The position numbers and the translations under genes were made by a program. 64,000 bases of DNA from an uncultured Clostridia bacterium (lineage in GTDB: Bacteria; Bacillota; Clostridia; Christensenellales; Borkfalkiaceae): positions 1 through 64,000 of the forward strand of contig CAKQJE010000010.1 of assembly GCA_934247225.1 (NCBI GenBank). The letters are read 5' to 3'. Each line of letters begins with the position of its first letter. Within the stretch, counting starts at the first letter, position 1. Of this stretch, positions 14,108 to 22,606 are shown one piece after another. The notes under the pieces are model-generated. The model saw nothing but the letters and a program-made list of their open reading frames with translations, was not told where the DNA came from and ran no database searches.

Positions 14108-15502
14108 ATGCGGAAGAGAGTGCTTATAAAAGATCTTTTTTCGGATAAAGAGAGTTACGGCGATAAAAAAGTCACCGTTATGGGCTGGGCGAGAACTATA
14201 AGAGACTCCAAAGCCTTCGGATTCATAGAGCTTAACGACGGCAGTTATTTCAAGAACCTTCAAGTGGTTTTCGAACGCGAAAAAATCGACAATTACGACG
14301 AGATAGCTTCGCAGAACGTCGGGGCTTCGCTCATCGTGGACGGAACGCTCGTTTTAACGCCGGATGCAAAACAGCCGTTTGAAATCAAAGCGGAAAAAAT
14401 CGCGGTCGAGGGAACGTCTTCTCCCGATTATCCGTTGCAGAAAAAACGCCATTCGCTCGAATATCTTCGCGAAATCGCATATTTAAGACCGCGTACCAAC
14501 ACATTCAGCGCGGTGTTCAGAATAAGAAGCGAAGCGGCGTTCGCGATACACGAATTTTTCAATTCCCAAGGCTTCGTTTACGTCCACACCCCGCTTATCA
14601 CGGGTAGCGACTGCGAAGGCGCGGGCGCGATGTTCCAGGTAACCACGCTCGACCTTAACAACGTGCCTAAAAAGGACGGAAAGGTAGATTATTCGCAGGA
14701 CTTTTTCAAAAAGCAGGCGAGCCTTACCGTTTCGGGTCAGCTTTCGGCGGAAGCTTACGCCATGGCGTTCGGAAACGTTTACACGTTCGGACCGACTTTC
14801 AGAGCGGAGCGTTCCAACACCGCGAGACACGCGGCGGAATTCTGGATGATAGAACCCGAAATGGCTTTTGCTGATCTTTCGGACGATATGGACGTGGCGG
14901 AAGCGATGGTAAAACATATCATTTCGCACGTTATGAAAACCTGCCCCGCGGAACTCGAATTTTTAAACAACTTCGTGGATAAGGGACTCGTCGACAGACT
15001 TACGCACGTAATGACGAGCGACTTTGTAAGACTTCCGTATACCGAAGCTATAAAAGTTCTCGAACCGATAAAGGACAAGTTCGAATTCCCCGTATATTGG
15101 GGTTGCGATCTTCAAAGCGAACACGAACGTTATCTCACCGAACAGGTTTACAAAAAGCCCGTTTTCCTTACCGATTACCCGAAGGAAATCAAAGCTTTCT
15201 ATATGCGCCTGAACGACGACGGTAAAACGGTCGCTGCGGCGGATCTTCTCGTTCCCGGCATAGGCGAGCTTATCGGCGGAAGCCAGAGAGAAGAGAGAGA
15301 GGACGTGCTTTTAAAGAGAATGGACGAACTCGGGCTTAAACCCGCCGATTACGATTGGTATTTAAATCTCAGAAAATACGGCGGAACGACGCATTCCGGA
15401 TTCGGTCTCGGTTTCGAAAGAATGGTTATGTACCTTACGGGCATAGCAAACATAAGAGACGTAATTCCTTTCCCGAGAACGGTAGACAATCTCGAGTATT
15501 AA
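14108..15502 (+). CDS. asnS: Asparaginyl-tRNA synthetase
   Basis: A 464-residue class IIb aminoacyl-tRNA synthetase charging tRNA-Asn. An N-terminal OB-fold anticodon-binding domain (about residues 1-110; VTVMGWARTIRDSKAFGFIEL) is followed by the catalytic core with motif 2 in FRAERSNTARHAAEFWMIE and motif 3 in GFGLGFERMVMYLTG, ending IRDVIPFPR. The length matches bacterial AsnRS. A clear ribosome site (GCGGAG) precedes the ATG. Its presence implies direct Asn-tRNA charging rather than only transamidation. Confidence 0.97.
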   Translation: MRKRVLIKDLFSDKESYGDKKVTVMGWARTIRDSKAFGFIELNDGSYFKNLQVVFEREKIDNYDEIASQNVGASLIVDGTLVLTPDAKQPFEIKAEKIAVEGTSSPDYPLQKKRHSLEYLREIAYLRPRTNTFSAVFRIRSEAAFAIHEFFNSQGFVYVHTPLITGSDCEGAGAMFQVTTLDLNNVPKKDGKVDYSQDFFKKQASLTVSGQLSAEAYAMAFGNVYTFGPTFRAERSNTARHAAEFWMIEPEMAFADLSDDMDVAEAMVKHIISHVMKTCPAELEFLNNFVDKGLVDRLTHVMTSDFVRLPYTEAIKVLEPIKDKFEFPVYWGCDLQSEHERYLTEQVYKKPVFLTDYPKEIKAFYMRLNDDGKTVAAADLLVPGIGELIGGSQREEREDVLLKRMDELGLKPADYDWYLNLRKYGGTTHSGFGLGFERMVMYLTGIANIRDVIPFPRTVDNLEY

Positions 15503-15550
15503 AAACGGCGGAAATTAACTAATAAAAAATCCTGAAAGGAGAACTTTTCA

Positions 15551-16567
15551 ATGAAAATAATCGTCGACGCGTTCGGGGGAGACAATGCGCCCGAGGAGAT
15601 AGTTCAGGGCGCGGTTGCCGCCGTAAACGAAAAAGAGGGATTCGACGTAGTGCTTGTCGGCAGAGAAAACGCCGTTCGCGAAATACTCGGAAGATGCGAA
15701 TTCGATTCGTCGAGAGTGTCGGTCGTGAACGCGGAGGACGTTATCGACTGTAACGAAACGCCTACCGACGCGATCAAAAACAAACCCGATTCTTCGATAG
15801 TGGTATCCGCAAAAATGTTAAGAAAAGACGAGCAGGCGAAAGCGTTCGTTTCGGCGGGGTCCACGGGAGCGGTTCTTGCCGCCGCCGTGCTTTTAACGCC
15901 GAGGGTGAAAGGCATTCTTCGTCCCGCGCTCGCGCCCACGCTTCCGAACTTAAAAGGCGGGGAAACGATGCTTCTGGACTGCGGTGCCAATCCCGACGTA
16001 AAACCCGTCAATCTCGTACAGTTCGCGATGATGGGCAGCGTTTATATGAGCGAGGTTATGGGCGTGAAAAACCCGAGGGTCGCGCTTTTGTCCAACGGAA
16101 CGGAAGATAAAAAAGGCAACCTTACCACAAAAGAAGCTTTCGGGCTTTTAAAGGAAGTCAAAGGGCTTAACTTCGTCGGCAATATGGAAGCGAGAGAAAT
16201 CCTTTCGGGCGATTACGACGTGGTCGTGTCGGACGGATTCAGCGGAAATATCGCCTTAAAGAGCCTTGAAGGCGCGGTAAATTGCATTTTCACCACGCTC
16301 AAAGCGGAGATAAAAGCTTCCAAAAAAGCAACGGTCGGCGCGCTTCTGATGAAAAACGCGTTCAGAAAGGTCAAAGGAAAGCTCGATTACAACAAAAAAG
16401 GCGGCGCGGTGCTTCTCGGCATGGAAAAGGTCATAGTAAAAGCGCACGGCTCGTCCAAATCCGAAGCTTTCAAAAACGCGATTTTCCAGGCGTATAACGC
16501 CGCGGCGATCAACGTTTGCGGAAAAATCAAGGACAATATAGACAAAATAAGCGGGGAAAACGTATGA
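15551..16567 (+). CDS. plsX: Phosphate acyltransferase PlsX
   Basis: A 338-residue protein that makes acyl-phosphate from acyl-ACP for membrane phospholipid synthesis. Landmarks are MKIIVDAFGGDNAPEEIVQG at the N-terminus, SAGSTGAVLAAA, MLLDCGANPD, and VVSDGFSGNIALKSLEG. In Firmicutes plsX is usually followed by fabD, fabG and acpP; here it overlaps rnc directly (ATGA at 16564-16567), so those fatty-acid genes must be elsewhere. Ribosome site AAAGGAG. Confidence 0.96.
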   Translation: MKIIVDAFGGDNAPEEIVQGAVAAVNEKEGFDVVLVGRENAVREILGRCEFDSSRVSVVNAEDVIDCNETPTDAIKNKPDSSIVVSAKMLRKDEQAKAFVSAGSTGAVLAAAVLLTPRVKGILRPALAPTLPNLKGGETMLLDCGANPDVKPVNLVQFAMMGSVYMSEVMGVKNPRVALLSNGTEDKKGNLTTKEAFGLLKEVKGLNFVGNMEAREILSGDYDVVVSDGFSGNIALKSLEGAVNCIFTTLKAEIKASKKATVGALLMKNAFRKVKGKLDYNKKGGAVLLGMEKVIVKAHGSSKSEAFKNAIFQAYNAAAINVCGKIKDNIDKISGENV

Positions 16568-17598
16568 TTTTCGTTATGTACGAATGCGAAGAGAGGATAG
16601 GCTATTCGTTTAAGGACAAAACCCTTCTTCGCACCTGCTTCACGCATTCTTCCTATTCGCACGAGCATTCCTGCAAGAATAACGAACTTCTGGAATTTTT
16701 CGGGGATTCTATCCTCGGGTTCGTCGTTACGGAATATCTTTTTTCGAAGTATCCGGGCGAAAGCGAAGGAACGCTTACGGTTTATAAACAACAGATAGTA
16801 TCGAGAAAACCGTTGGCTCAGGCGATAGTTCGGCTCGGGCTTAACGACTACATACTTTACGGCGAGGGTGAGAAAAGAAACACCCCCGAACATCACGAAG
16901 CTTCATGCGAAAATCTGTACGAAGCGTTAGTTGCCGGGATTTATCTCGACGGCGGCGAGGACGAAGCGAGAAACTTTATCAGAAGAACGCTTTTAAACAG
17001 ATTCAAACCCGATAAAAAATCGGAAACGAAGGAAGTTCCGCGCGTTAATCAAAGCGGAAAATCCGAAAATTACAAAGGCAGATTGCAGGAGTACGTTCAG
17101 AAGAACAAACTCGGCGAAATCGCGTATAAGGAAATCGGGAAAACAGGACCCGCTCACGATCCCGTGTTCACGGTGACCGTATCCGTCGGAGGAAACAAAC
17201 TCGGAGAAGCCGGCGGAAAAAAGAAGAGCGAAGCCGAGCAGAACGCCGCGGCGATAGCCTTGTCAAAGCTTACGAGCGGCGCGGAAAAGGGCATCGCGGA
17301 AAAGGGCGGAGAGGGAAAACCGACCGCAGGCGGCGAAAAACGGAATAATCCCGAAAAACGGAGTAATCCCGAAAAACAGAAAAAAGCGCCCGAAAAACGC
17401 GGAAACGTAACCGAAAAACAACGCGGCGGAAATAAAAACCAAAGAAAAAATCCGAACGCCGTCAAAAAGGGCAAACCCGTCAAAGCGGCAGGCAACACGG
17501 CGGCGGACGCGGAATCGAAAACGGTAAACAAAACGGCAAATAACACTCTCGGCAAGCGGAAGTCGCCCGCAAGCCGAAAAGGAGAAAGAATAAAGTGA
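16564..17598 (+). CDS. rnc: Ribonuclease III with an unusual basic C-terminal tail
   Basis: A 344-residue protein; bacterial RNase III is normally about 225-250. Residues 1-150 are the endonuclease domain with signature NELLEFFGDSIL (40-51) and the second catalytic Glu in ENLYEALVAGIYLD. Residues about 160-232 are the double-stranded RNA-binding domain (NYKGRLQEYVQK, KKKSEAEQNAAAIAL). Residues 233-344 are an extra low-complexity Lys/Asn/Gly/Pro-rich tail with a repeated NPEK motif. It processes rRNA precursors and structured mRNAs. Start at ATG 16564, overlapping plsX by 4 bp; the end overlaps the GTG start of smc. Confidence 0.95.
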   Translation: MIFVMYECEERIGYSFKDKTLLRTCFTHSSYSHEHSCKNNELLEFFGDSILGFVVTEYLFSKYPGESEGTLTVYKQQIVSRKPLAQAIVRLGLNDYILYGEGEKRNTPEHHEASCENLYEALVAGIYLDGGEDEARNFIRRTLLNRFKPDKKSETKEVPRVNQSGKSENYKGRLQEYVQKNKLGEIAYKEIGKTGPAHDPVFTVTVSVGGNKLGEAGGKKKSEAEQNAAAIALSKLTSGAEKGIAEKGGEGKPTAGGEKRNNPEKRSNPEKQKKAPEKRGNVTEKQRGGNKNQRKNPNAVKKGKPVKAAGNTAADAESKTVNKTANNTLGKRKSPASRKGERIK

Positions 17599-20500
17599 AT
17601 TTTAAAAGAATAGAACTCGTAGGCTTTAAATCTTTCGCCGATAAGCAAGAAATTCAATTCGAAAACGGAGTAACGTGCATAGTAGGTCCCAACGGCTGCG
17701 GAAAAAGTAACGTAGCCGACGCGATAAGATGGGTTCTCGGCGAGCAGTCCGCAAAACAGCTCAGAGGCTCGAACATGCAGGACGTAATCTTCAACGGTAC
17801 GCAGAACAGAAAGGCGCTTTCATATTGCGAAGTGTCGCTCGTGTTCGACAATACCGACAAGGTTTTCAAAGATCTCGAATACACCGAAGTGGTTTTCACG
17901 AGAAAACTTTACAGATCGGGCGAGAGCGAATACTACGTAAACAGAAAACTTGCAAGGCTTAAAGACATAATCGATTATCTTCGCGAGGGCGGCGTTTCGA
18001 AAGAGGGTTACACAATTATCGGACAAGGCAAGGTCTCGGAAATTCTTTCCTCGAAACCCGAGGATCGAAGAGCCATTTTCGAAGAAGCCGTAGGAATTGC
18101 GAAAACCAAGAAAGAAAGAGCCGAAACTTCGAGAAAACTCGACAGAACGAGAGACAATATCGTTCGTATAACCGACATAACCACCGAACTCGAACGTCAG
18201 CTCGAACCCCTTCGCAAACAGGCGGAAAAAACCCGCAGCTATCAGGCTTTGTCGGAAGAGCTTAAATATCACGAAATCAACGCTTACCTTTATAAATCGT
18301 CGCACGCTTCGCAGTCCAAGGCTACGATCAACGGCAGAATAAGAGATATCGTGAACGAGCTTGCGCTTCGCAGCGCGGAACTCGACGACGCGATAAAATC
18401 TTACAACAGACACCAGAAAGAAATCGCCGACGCGGACGATTACGTAAAGCAGGTAAACGACGAACTTCTCGAAAAAACGCAGGAGTTCGAACGTCAGTCG
18501 GGTAACGCAAAGGTATACGGCGAAAAGATCAACTATTTCAGAAACGAAATAAAGAGACTTCGCCAGGAGATTGCCGACGCGGAAACGAGACTTAAAGAAC
18601 TCGCCGAGCAGATTTCCGAAAGAAAAGATAAGGTTCTCGACAGCGAAAAGCAGCTTGCCGAACTCGAAATAAAGGGCGGAAAAGTAAGCACCGAGCTTGC
18701 GAGAGTCGTCGCGGCTATTTCCGAGGGCGAGCAGAACGCGCGTAACGCTCAGGACGCCATTTTGAAAAGCGTAGAGTCTCTGGCGGACTTGAAGCAGAAC
18801 ATAGGCGCGCTTTCTTCCGAAAAGAACGTAATCGAGGCGAGACAGAAAGAAACCAACGATCGTCTCGACGCTCTTTCCGGCAAGCTTTCCGAACTTACCA
18901 TGGAAAACACGGTAAAACAAGCCGAGCTTTCTCAGACGGACAAGCTTATAAACAACACCAAAAACGACATAAAAGATAAAGAAAACGACATAGCCGCCAC
19001 CAATATTTACATATCGGACATCAATTCGAGAATTTTCAAGCTCAATTCCGAGATTGCGGCTTTGGAGGCGAACAAGCGCACGTTCGCGAGCATAAGGGAT
19101 AATTTCGAAGGTTTCCCCGTTTCGGTAAGGCATCTTTTAAACAGCGGAAAGAGCAATCCCGAAGTCGCGAAGAGAATTAAAGGCGTTGTCGCGAACCTCG
19201 TCAAAACGGACGCGAAATACGAAACGGCAATCGAAACGTGTTTCGGCGGAGCTATGCAGAACGTCGTTACGGCAACTCCCGACGACGCGCAGTACCTCAT
19301 CAACTTCCTTAAACGTACCGAGGGCGGAAGAGTAACATTCCTTCCCGTTTCGTCGATGAAGCCGAGAGCGGACGGCGCGGACACGAGGATGGCGCTTAAC
19401 GAAAGAGGCGCGTTGGGGCTTGCTACAAATCTCGTATCTTACGACAAATATTTCGATAACGTAATCAAATTCCTTCTCGGAAACACGCTTATCGTTGATA
19501 CTATCGAGAACGCTACGAACATCGCTAAAAAGTATCGTTTCGGATTCAGAATAGTCACCCTCGACGGCGACGTTCTCTCGTCCAACGGTTCGATGTCGGG
19601 CGGTTCGAGAAGACAGGGCGCGTCGGGAATTCTTTCCATGGACAGAAAGGTCGACGACGCCGACAAAGCCATCGCCGAAAAGAAAGAGGAGATGGAAAGA
19701 AGAAACAATAAAAAGGCTCAGCTCGAACAGCAGGTTTCCGAGCAGAAAGCGGAACTTGAAAGAGTCAACGCGTTTTTGCAGGATTTAAGACAGAAATCGG
19801 TCGCGCTCAAAGAACAGATCGCCGCAAACGAAATCAAGATAGAGGACTTGAAGAAAGAAATCGAGGGTTGCAGAAACTCAATCGCGCTTATTTCTTCGAG
19901 AATTACCGAAATCGACAGGGAATATTCGGATATCGAAAGCGGCAACCAGGCTTTGGAGCAGAAAAAGCAGAGCGCGTCGTCCGACGTTGCCAAAAATCAG
20001 AACGTTTTCGACGAATACAAGAAGAAGAGAGACGAACTTATCGAGGAAAACACGCGTATTCAGGCGAAACTCGGTTCCCTTGCCGCGGAAATCAAAGCGG
20101 GGCGCGAGGACGTCGGTCGTATGGAAACCGAAAGAGAAAATCTCAAAATAACGATCGAGAAAAATCAGCAGACGATCGACAGCAACGATTCTATCGTTTC
20201 GGGTCTTATGACGGAAGTCGAGAAAGTCGCGCTCACGGGTTCTCAGAAAGAATATCTTCAAACTCTTAAAGACAAGAGAGCTTCGTTCGAAAGAAGAAAA
20301 GCCGAACTCGGCGAGGATGTTAAGCAGGACAATCTTCGCAGGGAAATGGTTCAGGCAGAAATCACAAAGCTCAGCGAGAGAAAGTACAGCGAAGAAGTCG
20401 CGCTTTCCAAGATCGACAGCGAGCTTGAATATATGCAGCAAAGGGTTGCCGAAGAATATAACGTCACGTACGAAGAAGCGCTTCCCACGGCAGATCCCGA

Positions 20501-21182
20501 TTACGATATTTCGGTTTCCGCGCAGGAAATTTCGAGGCTCAAAAAGAAAATCGGTTCGCTCGGAAACGTAAACTTCACGGCTATCGAGGACTTCGAGGTT
20601 CTTGACGCGAGATACCAGGATATGGCAACGCAGAGAGACGATCTTTTAAAAGCCGAGGACGATCTTAAAAAAGTCATCGCGGATTTAACCAACGAAATGA
20701 GCGAAAAATTCTCGGAAGGCTTCACAAAAATCAGAGCAAACTTTTCGAGAATATTCAAAGAACTTTTCGGCGGCGGATCGGCAGATCTTATTCTGGAACA
20801 GGGCGAAACGGACGATCCGCTCGAACAGGGCGTCGAAATCGTCGCGGAGCCGCCGGGGAAGAAATTGCAGAAGATCTCGCTTTTGTCGGGCGGCGAAATG
20901 GCGCTTACCGCAATCGCGATATTGTTCGCGATCTTAAAACTTAAACCGATGCCGTTCGTCGTTCTGGACGAAATCGAAGCCGCGCTCGACGACGCGAACG
21001 TAGAAAGATTTGCGAATTATCTTCGCAACTTCTCGGACGATACGCAGTTCATCGTTATCACGCACAAAAAGGTTACGATGGGTCTTGCAGACGCGCTTTT
21101 CGGCGTAACAATGCAGGAAAAAGGCGTTTCGAGAATAGTTTCCGTAAAACTTGCGGACGTTGTCGATTCGCTCGGAACCTGA
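17595..21182 (+). CDS. smc: Chromosome segregation protein SMC
   Basis: A 1195-residue condensin ATPase. Walker A is GPNGCGKSN (near residue 32), followed by the long coiled coil, a flexible hinge (about 510-650, with FEGFPVSVRHLL and GRVTFLPVSSMKP), a second coiled coil, the ABC signature LLSGGEMAL (near 1096) and Walker B with FVVLDEIEAALDD. It dimerises at the hinge and organises origin regions with ScpA/ScpB, which are not in the window. GTG start at 17595 overlaps the rnc stop (GTGA), so translation is likely coupled. rnc-smc-ftsY order is conserved in Firmicutes. Confidence 0.97.
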   Translation: MNFKRIELVGFKSFADKQEIQFENGVTCIVGPNGCGKSNVADAIRWVLGEQSAKQLRGSNMQDVIFNGTQNRKALSYCEVSLVFDNTDKVFKDLEYTEVVFTRKLYRSGESEYYVNRKLARLKDIIDYLREGGVSKEGYTIIGQGKVSEILSSKPEDRRAIFEEAVGIAKTKKERAETSRKLDRTRDNIVRITDITTELERQLEPLRKQAEKTRSYQALSEELKYHEINAYLYKSSHASQSKATINGRIRDIVNELALRSAELDDAIKSYNRHQKEIADADDYVKQVNDELLEKTQEFERQSGNAKVYGEKINYFRNEIKRLRQEIADAETRLKELAEQISERKDKVLDSEKQLAELEIKGGKVSTELARVVAAISEGEQNARNAQDAILKSVESLADLKQNIGALSSEKNVIEARQKETNDRLDALSGKLSELTMENTVKQAELSQTDKLINNTKNDIKDKENDIAATNIYISDINSRIFKLNSEIAALEANKRTFASIRDNFEGFPVSVRHLLNSGKSNPEVAKRIKGVVANLVKTDAKYETAIETCFGGAMQNVVTATPDDAQYLINFLKRTEGGRVTFLPVSSMKPRADGADTRMALNERGALGLATNLVSYDKYFDNVIKFLLGNTLIVDTIENATNIAKKYRFGFRIVTLDGDVLSSNGSMSGGSRRQGASGILSMDRKVDDADKAIAEKKEEMERRNNKKAQLEQQVSEQKAELERVNAFLQDLRQKSVALKEQIAANEIKIEDLKKEIEGCRNSIALISSRITEIDREYSDIESGNQALEQKKQSASSDVAKNQNVFDEYKKKRDELIEENTRIQAKLGSLAAEIKAGREDVGRMETERENLKITIEKNQQTIDSNDSIVSGLMTEVEKVALTGSQKEYLQTLKDKRASFERRKAELGEDVKQDNLRREMVQAEITKLSERKYSEEVALSKIDSELEYMQQRVAEEYNVTYEEALPTADPDYDISVSAQEISRLKKKIGSLGNVNFTAIEDFEVLDARYQDMATQRDDLLKAEDDLKKVIADLTNEMSEKFSEGFTKIRANFSRIFKELFGGGSADLILEQGETDDPLEQGVEIVAEPPGKKLQKISLLSGGEMALTAIAILFAILKLKPMPFVVLDEIEAALDDANVERFANYLRNFSDDTQFIVITHKKVTMGLADALFGVTMQEKGVSRIVSVKLADVVDSLGT

Positions 21183-21200
21183 TAAACATTAAAAAGTATG

Positions 21201-21232
21201 CGGGCAAAGTCCGTTTTTTCGGACTTTGCCCG
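21201..21232 (+). terminator. Hairpin between smc and ftsY, no clear T run
   Basis: A perfect 13-bp stem CGGGCAAAGTCCG / CGGACTTTGCCCG with a six-T loop, followed by AAGTCTTT. It may be an mRNA processing or stability hairpin or a weak attenuator rather than a full terminator. Confidence 0.5.
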
Positions 21233-21269
21233 AAGTCTTTAACATTATTATATATAAGGAAAAGCACAT

Positions 21270-22169
21270 ATGGGATTTTTCGGTAAATTATTCGGCGCGC
21301 TTAAAAAGACCAAGGACGGACTCGGCAATAAGCTTCGCCAACTTTTTTCGAGAGATAAGATAGGCGACGATTTCTACGAAGACCTCGAAGACGTTCTCAT
21401 TTCTTCCGACATTTCGGTTACGACGGCGGAGGAAATCGTAGAAAATCTTCACGAGAGAATGATTAAAGAGAAACAGTCCGACAAAGACCTGGTTTTGCAG
21501 GCTTTAAAGGATGAAATAACCGCTTGTCTCGATAATGCGGGCGATTTCGAAGTGGAATACCCCGCGGTTATAATGGTAATCGGCGTAAACGGAGTAGGCA
21601 AAACAACTTCGATAGGCAAAATGGCGCATTATTTCACGTCTATGAAAAAGACGGTAACGATCGCCGCCGCGGACACGTTCAGAGCCGCTGCTGCCGATCA
21701 GCTCGAAATCTGGGCGGACAGAGCAAAGGTGAGGATAGTGAAAAGCGTGGAGGGAAGCGACCCTTCCGCCGTCGTTTACGACGCTATTTCTTCCGTAAAA
21801 GCCAAGAAAACCGACGTTCTGATTATCGATACGGCGGGCAGACTTCACACGAAATCCAATCTTATGGAAGAGCTTAAAAAAATGTCGAGGGTGGTTTTAA
21901 GAGATTTCCCCGAAGCGCATTTTTATAAACTCATAGCCCTGGACGCGACGACAGGGCAAAACGCCCTTTCGCAAGTCGAAGTGTTCGACGAAGCCGTCGG
22001 CATCGACGGAATAATTCTTACAAAGCTCGACGGAACGGCAAAAGGCGGGTTCGTGGTATCTTTGTGCAACGAATTATGCGTTCCCGTGGCGTTTGTCGGA
22101 ACGGGCGAAAAGATAGAGGACGTGGACACTTTCGACAAAGAGTCTTTCGTGGACGGAATTTTCGATTAA
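21270..22169 (+). CDS. ftsY: Signal recognition particle receptor FtsY
   Basis: A 299-residue SRP GTPase that receives ribosome-nascent-chain complexes at the membrane. It is the short form without an extended acidic A domain; the N-terminal amphipathic MGFFGKLFGALKKTKDGL can serve as the membrane anchor. The NG domain carries G1 GVNGVGKTTSIGK (about residue 105), the insertion-box DTFRAAAADQLEIW, G3 DTAGR and G4 TKLD. It is followed by a terminator that overlaps the promoter of ylxM-ffh. Confidence 0.97.
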   Translation: MGFFGKLFGALKKTKDGLGNKLRQLFSRDKIGDDFYEDLEDVLISSDISVTTAEEIVENLHERMIKEKQSDKDLVLQALKDEITACLDNAGDFEVEYPAVIMVIGVNGVGKTTSIGKMAHYFTSMKKTVTIAAADTFRAAAADQLEIWADRAKVRIVKSVEGSDPSAVVYDAISSVKAKKTDVLIIDTAGRLHTKSNLMEELKKMSRVVLRDFPEAHFYKLIALDATTGQNALSQVEVFDEAVGIDGIILTKLDGTAKGGFVVSLCNELCVPVAFVGTGEKIEDVDTFDKESFVDGIFD

Positions 22170-22197
22170 AAAACACATTTAAAATATATTAAAAACC

Positions 22198-22237
22198 GCG
22201 GTGTAAGGCAAAAATGCTTGACACCGCCGTTTTTTTG
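22198..22237 (+). terminator. Terminator of ftsY, overlapping the next promoter
   Basis: Stem GCGGTGT / ACACCGC (22198-22204 with 22221-22227), extended inwards by an imperfect AAGGCA / TGCTT pairing, followed by CG and a run of T (22230-22237). The right arm shares bases with the -35 box at 22218-22223. Confidence 0.75.
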
Positions 22238-22246
22238 TTGTATAAT
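22218..22246 (+). promoter_or_regulatory. Consensus promoter for ylxM-ffh
   Basis: TTGACA (22218-22223), exactly 17 bp, TATAAT (22241-22246): a perfect vegetative promoter, 49 bases before the ylxM ATG. Confidence 0.88.
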
Positions 22247-22294
22247 GAAGACAATCGCGAGCAAAAACGGAGCGGGAATGAAACGGGGGACGAT

Positions 22295-22603
22295 ATGAAA
22301 GTCGGCGACGAAATTTATTATAACGAACTTTTCGCCGAGTATTCGGAATTGCTAAGTCCTGCTCAGAAAGAAATTTTCGATATGTATTCCGGTATGGATT
22401 TATCTCTCGGCGAGATCGCGGAGATAAAAGGAATATCCCGCCAAAGCGTGTCGGACGCAGTTTCGAAAGCTAAAAAACAGCTTTCTTCGTTCGAGGAAAA
22501 ACTCGGGCTATGCCGCAAGAAAAAAGCCGTTAAACGGCTTATAGGCGGACTTACGGGCGAAAACGAAGCAATTAAAATCGAAATCGAAAAGATATTGGGT
22601 TGA
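22295..22603 (+). CDS. ylxM: YlxM, helix-turn-helix regulator of SRP function
   Basis: A 102-residue protein (start ATG 22295, ribosome site GGGGGA). It is a sigma-70 region-4-like helix-turn-helix protein: LLSPAQKEIFDMYSGMDLSL, EIAEIKGISRQSVSDAVSKA. This family is always linked to ffh in Gram-positives, and in streptococci it modulates SRP GTPase activity. An upstream in-frame extension to 22214 would start inside the promoter and is not used. It lies 3 bp before ffh. Confidence 0.93.
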   Translation: MKVGDEIYYNELFAEYSELLSPAQKEIFDMYSGMDLSLGEIAEIKGISRQSVSDAVSKAKKQLSSFEEKLGLCRKKKAVKRLIGGLTGENEAIKIEIEKILG

Positions 22604-22606
22604 TCT

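Noticed and set aside
17820..19133. 437-codon minus-strand frame
   Set aside because: Antisense to the smc coiled coil; composition of a shadow frame.
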